Shown here one piece after another: positions 31,032 to 34,993 of a DNA stretch of 34,993 bases (the first letter of the stretch is position 1; every line of letters starts with the position of its first letter). Made by a program: the position numbers and the translations under genes. Source of the DNA: Clostridia bacterium (GTDB taxonomy: Bacteria > Bacillota > Sulfobacillia > JAJZYS01 > JAJYTV01); contig DAIBJA010000059.1 in the NCBI GenBank assembly GCA_027420455.1, forward strand, positions 1 through 34,993. The letters are read 5' to 3'. The notes below the pieces were generated by a model. That model was not told the DNA's origin. It saw only the letters and a list, made by a program, of their open reading frames with translations, and ran no database searches.

Positions 31032-32649
31032 AGGGCATCCTCCCTTCGGGCGGGTACGCCGTCGCGAGGCGACTGGCGAGCTCCTTGTAGCGCAGGCCGC
31101 GGAAGGCCGGCACCTTCTCGGCGATCTCCGCGAACACCCGTCCTGGTTCGGTCTCGGGCCGGCCGTACGTCGCCTGCCGCATCAGGTCACCGAGCACTTC
31201 CGCGGCGGGCCTCGCGGCGCTGGGGGAGCCGACGGCCCCGTTCGCATGCTGGACCGTGCCCCGGTAGTTCGTGTAGGTGCCTTCCTCCTCGGACCAGGCC
31301 GCGACCGGCAGCAGGATCTTGGCCCCGGCGAGATAGGGGAGGTGGTGCGTCGTCAGGAGGACGCTCTCTTGGGCGAGCTCCAGCAGGCGCCGGATGCGAT
31401 CCTTCGTCTCCTCGGATTCCTCGCCGACGAGCGGCGGGTAGTAGAGCATGAGAAGGGCGCCCAGGCGGCCCGCTTCTGCCTCACGGGCCAGACCCTCGAG
31501 CCCCATGCCGGCCGTGTAGCCGAGGTGGAGGGCGCCCATGGTGTTCGGGTGCTTGTCGATACGGCGCAAAAGCTTGTCCTGCCGCTCGCGGACCGCCTCC
31601 GTCTCCTGCGCGAGGCGGAACTCGAGGAGATGCCGGGGGAAGGCCGCCTCGACGTAGCGCCTGAAGAGCCACAGCGTCTCGTTGGTGGCGGAGGCGGAAG
31701 CCAGCGCCGCGAGCGGCAGGCCCTTACCGAGGGTCGCGGCGCGCAGGCGCTCGTCGGCCGCGGCCGTCACCTTGACCCAGAGCGCCTTCTCGCCGTCCTG
31801 CTCCGGGTGCGTGACGCGCGGCGCCATCGCGAGCTGCTTGTAGCTCAGGCGCCCCTCGTCGCAGAGCCAGCTGCGGTTGACGTCCGGGTTGCGGCGAGGG
31901 ATCAGCCGTTCGATGTGGCCGTCGTAGTGGTCGATGCGCAGGTTGCAGCCAGTGCTGCAACCTGCGCAGATCGAGCTTGTGTAGTCGAGCTTCCAGACGC
32001 GGCGCTTGAAGCGGAAGTCCCGCGAGAGGAGCGCCCCCACGGGGCAGATGTCGGCGAAGTTGCCCGCGTAGGGGTCCTGCAGCGCCTGCTCCTCGAACGA
32101 CACGAGCTCGACGTGGTTGCCCCGCCGGATGAACTGCAGTTCAGCGTAGCCCGTGACGTTCTCCGAGAAGCGCACGCAGCGCGAGCACATCACGCAGCGC
32201 TCGGCGTCGAGCACGATGCGCGGACCGAGATCGACCCGCTTGGCCTTGTGGACTTTCTCCTTCGAATCGACGTGACTCCTGTGCTGGCCGTAGTCCGGGT
32301 GCATGTAGAAGTCCTGCAGCGAGCACTCGCCGGCCTTGTCGCAGATCGGGCAGTCGATCGGGTGGTTCACCAGCAGGAACTCGAGCACGCCTCGCACAGC
32401 CCGCGACGCCACAGGGCTCGTGTGCGGCGTCTTCACCACCATGCCGTCGACGACCGGCGTCGCGCAGGCCACGACGGGCTTCGGAAAGCCGTCGACCTCG
32501 ACGAGGCACATGCGGCAGTTGCCTTCCGGCTCCAGGTCCGGGTGGTAGCAGAAGCGAGGGATCTCCACGCCGAGCTGGTCCGCCGCCTGGATCACGCTCG
32601 TACCCGGCTCGACCTCGATCTGCCTGCCGTCGATCGTCACGATCGGCAC
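31003..32649 (-). CDS. nuoG: NADH-quinone oxidoreductase subunit G
   Basis: 548 residues, GTG start at 32649 with GGAGG 10 nt upstream. [2Fe-2S] N1b: C34, C45, C48, C62. N5: H96, C100, C103, C109 ('HPIDCPICDKAGEC'). N4: 'CVMCSRC' and 'ICPVGAL'. An extra 'CAGCSTGC' followed by a Cys in 'WLCDEGR' corresponds to the additional N7 cluster known in E. coli and Thermus NuoG. The molybdopterin-like C-terminal part is short (about 300 residues; family members often reach 700-900 in total). It is the electron-wire subunit of the peripheral arm. Transcribed behind nuoF with a 16-bp gap. Confidence 0.93.
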   Translation of the reverse strand: MPIVTIDGRQIEVEPGTSVIQAADQLGVEIPRFCYHPDLEPEGNCRMCLVEVDGFPKPVVACATPVVDGMVVKTPHTSPVASRAVRGVLEFLLVNHPIDCPICDKAGECSLQDFYMHPDYGQHRSHVDSKEKVHKAKRVDLGPRIVLDAERCVMCSRCVRFSENVTGYAELQFIRRGNHVELVSFEEQALQDPYAGNFADICPVGALLSRDFRFKRRVWKLDYTSSICAGCSTGCNLRIDHYDGHIERLIPRRNPDVNRSWLCDEGRLSYKQLAMAPRVTHPEQDGEKALWVKVTAAADERLRAATLGKGLPLAALASASATNETLWLFRRYVEAAFPRHLLEFRLAQETEAVRERQDKLLRRIDKHPNTMGALHLGYTAGMGLEGLAREAEAGRLGALLMLYYPPLVGEESEETKDRIRRLLELAQESVLLTTHHLPYLAGAKILLPVAAWSEEEGTYTNYRGTVQHANGAVGSPSAARPAAEVLGDLMRQATYGRPETEPGRVFAEIAEKVPAFRGLRYKELASRLATAYPPEGRMPYGKDGFTGH

Positions 32650-32665
32650 GGGCCGTCAGCCTCCT

Positions 32666-34030
<1,365 letters not shown>

Positions 34031-34042
34031 GCCGCCACCTCC

Positions 34043-34504
34043 TCAGCGCTCGGAGATCGTGCGCAGGGCCCGCTCGTCCAGGGGACCCACGAAGCGGTCG
34101 TCGAGCATGCCGGCAGGCGCGTGGTCGCAGTCGCCGATGCACTCGACGAGCCGCACCGTGAACTCGCCGTCCGGGGAGGTCTCTTCGCCGTCCGCGATGC
34201 CGAGAAAGCCCTTAAGGTCTTGCGCCACGCGGTCGCTCTGGCTGAGGTAGCAGGTGATGCCGCCGCAGACGCGCACGATGTGCTGGCCCGTTGGGCTTGC
34301 GGTGATCTGGTCATAAAAACGGGCCACGCCTTCGACGATGGCGGGGCTGAGGCCAAGCAGGCCCGCGATGTATTCGATCTCCTCGGGGCCCACCTTGTGG
34401 CGCTCGCGCTGCGTCACCCGAAGAGCCGTGAGGAGCGCGTGGCGCGCCGAAGGCTCCTCGGCCCTGGTCGCCTCGATTTCCTCTAGTCCCTCGCTTGTCA
34501 GCAT
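34043..34504 (-). CDS. nuoE: NADH-quinone oxidoreductase subunit E
   Basis: 153 residues. Thioredoxin-like [2Fe-2S] subunit with cluster N1a ligands C80-x4-C85 and C122-x3-C126 ('CGGITC', 'CIGDC'). The helical N-terminus 'IEYIAGLLGLSPAIVEGVARFYDQ' is typical. It pairs with NuoF. It lies 2 bp behind the nuoD stop, so translation is probably coupled; the upstream GGGGGAAAG is further from the start than usual. Confidence 0.95.
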   Translation of the reverse strand: MLTSEGLEEIEATRAEEPSARHALLTALRVTQRERHKVGPEEIEYIAGLLGLSPAIVEGVARFYDQITASPTGQHIVRVCGGITCYLSQSDRVAQDLKGFLGIADGEETSPDGEFTVRLVECIGDCDHAPAGMLDDRFVGPLDERALRTISER

Positions 34505-34506
34505 GG

Positions 34507-34993
34507 CTATCGCTCGCTTTCCCCCGCGATGATATTCAGGCTGCCCAACGTGGCCACGACGTCCGCGGGGTTCATGCCGCGGATCATCTGGGGGAAGGCC
34601 TGGTAGATGGCAAAGGAGGGCGGGCGCACCTTGACCCGATAAGGCCGCTGGCCGCCGTCGCTCACGATGTAGAAGCCGAGTTCGCCGTTCGCCGCTTCGC
34701 TGTAGCCGTAGACCTCCCCGACCGGCGGGCGGATGCCATGCCCGTCCATGATCAGCTTGAAGTGGTCCATCAGATTCTCGATGTTGGTGTAGACGCCATA
34801 CTTTGGCGGCAGGGCGACAAGGCCATCGTCGACGACCACCGGCCCCCCGGGCAGGTTGTCGAGCGCCTGGCGCACGATGCGCAGGCTCTGGCGCATCTCC
34901 TCGAGCCGCACGAGGTAGCGGTCGTAGACGTCGCCCTGGGCGCCCACCGGGATGTCGAACTCGAACTCGTCGTAGTGGTAGTAGGGATAGGCC
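34507..34993 (-). CDS. nuoD: NADH-quinone oxidoreductase subunit D (C-terminal part)
   Basis: Truncated by the window end; 161 C-terminal residues visible. 'FEFDIPVGAQGDVYDRYLVR', 'MRQSLRIV.QAL', 'GEVYGYSEAANGELGFYIVSDGG', 'PYRVKVRPPSF' and 'GMNPADVVATLGSLNII' are the standard 49-kDa subunit signatures, which line the quinone-binding cavity with NuoB. It is the most upstream nuo gene seen here; nuoA-C may lie beyond the edge. Confidence 0.95.
   Translation of the reverse strand, partial: AYPYYHYDEFEFDIPVGAQGDVYDRYLVRLEEMRQSLRIVRQALDNLPGGPVVVDDGLVALPPKYGVYTNIENLMDHFKLIMDGHGIRPPVGEVYGYSEAANGELGFYIVSDGGQRPYRVKVRPPSFAIYQAFPQMIRGMNPADVVATLGSLNIIAGESER

Overview
The window is GC-rich DNA (roughly 65-70 % by eye) with strong GGAGG-type ribosome binding sites, S-layer-homology (SLH) surface proteins, type II toxin-antitoxin pairs, an IS200/IS605 element, a complete-looking lower mevalonate operon and a complex I (nuo) cluster. 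SLH anchoring, a peptidase_G2 domain and Shine-Dalgarno usage point to a Gram-positive-type or deep-branching bacterium, such as a GC-rich thermophilic Bacillota of the Sulfobacillus/Thermaerobacter kind. Chloroflexota is a possible alternative. This assignment is inference; no rRNA or marker phylogeny is available here.

Layout. (1) 1-11317: two very large surface proteins. The first is cut by the left edge and carries kelch-like repeats, Ig-like domains and three SLH motifs. The second (5199-11267) has a signal peptide, two SLH motifs and eight tandem Ig-like units with a period of about 612 bp. A fused MNT-HEPN protein and a structured, terminator-bearing leader lie between them. (2) 11318-15839: an accessory patch with an AbrB/PIN toxin-antitoxin pair (the PIN toxin carries an inserted zinc ribbon), an IS605-type element with intact tnpB and broken tnpA, a DruA/DUF4337-8-like remnant, and a Phd/VapC pair expressed from what looks like a leaderless promoter. 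(3) 16060-19298: a YadA-head/peptidase_G2 protein and a third SLH protein, both on the minus strand. (4) 19652-21589: two ribbon-helix-helix (RHH) regulators around a DUF4097 beta-repeat protein, with recognisable operators. (5) 21756-27100: mvaA, mevalonate kinase, type 2 IPP isomerase, diphosphomevalonate decarboxylase and phosphomevalonate kinase, all overlapping by 1-4 nt. (6) 27263-30412: a fused double-ATPase for peptide-type ABC import and a TDT-family (TehA/SLAC1) membrane protein. (7) 30450-34993, minus strand: nuoD (partial)-E-F-G-I.

How the parts fit. The left half is devoted to cell surface and mobile/defence genes and is rich in internal DNA repeats. The right half is core metabolism: isoprenoid precursor supply from HMG-CoA to IPP/DMAPP, peptide uptake ATPases, and the electron-input arm of NADH dehydrogenase. 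Two omissions are notable. The mevalonate operon lacks HMG-CoA synthase within the window. The nuo cluster runs directly from nuoG to nuoI with no nuoH, and it ends at nuoI.

The most unusual items are the structured leader before the giant adhesin, the zinc-ribbon PIN toxin, the TnpB with an altered RuvC-II motif beside a scarred tnpA, the peptidase_G2 protein outside any visible phage context, the RHH/DUF4097 module, and the nuoG-nuoI junction.
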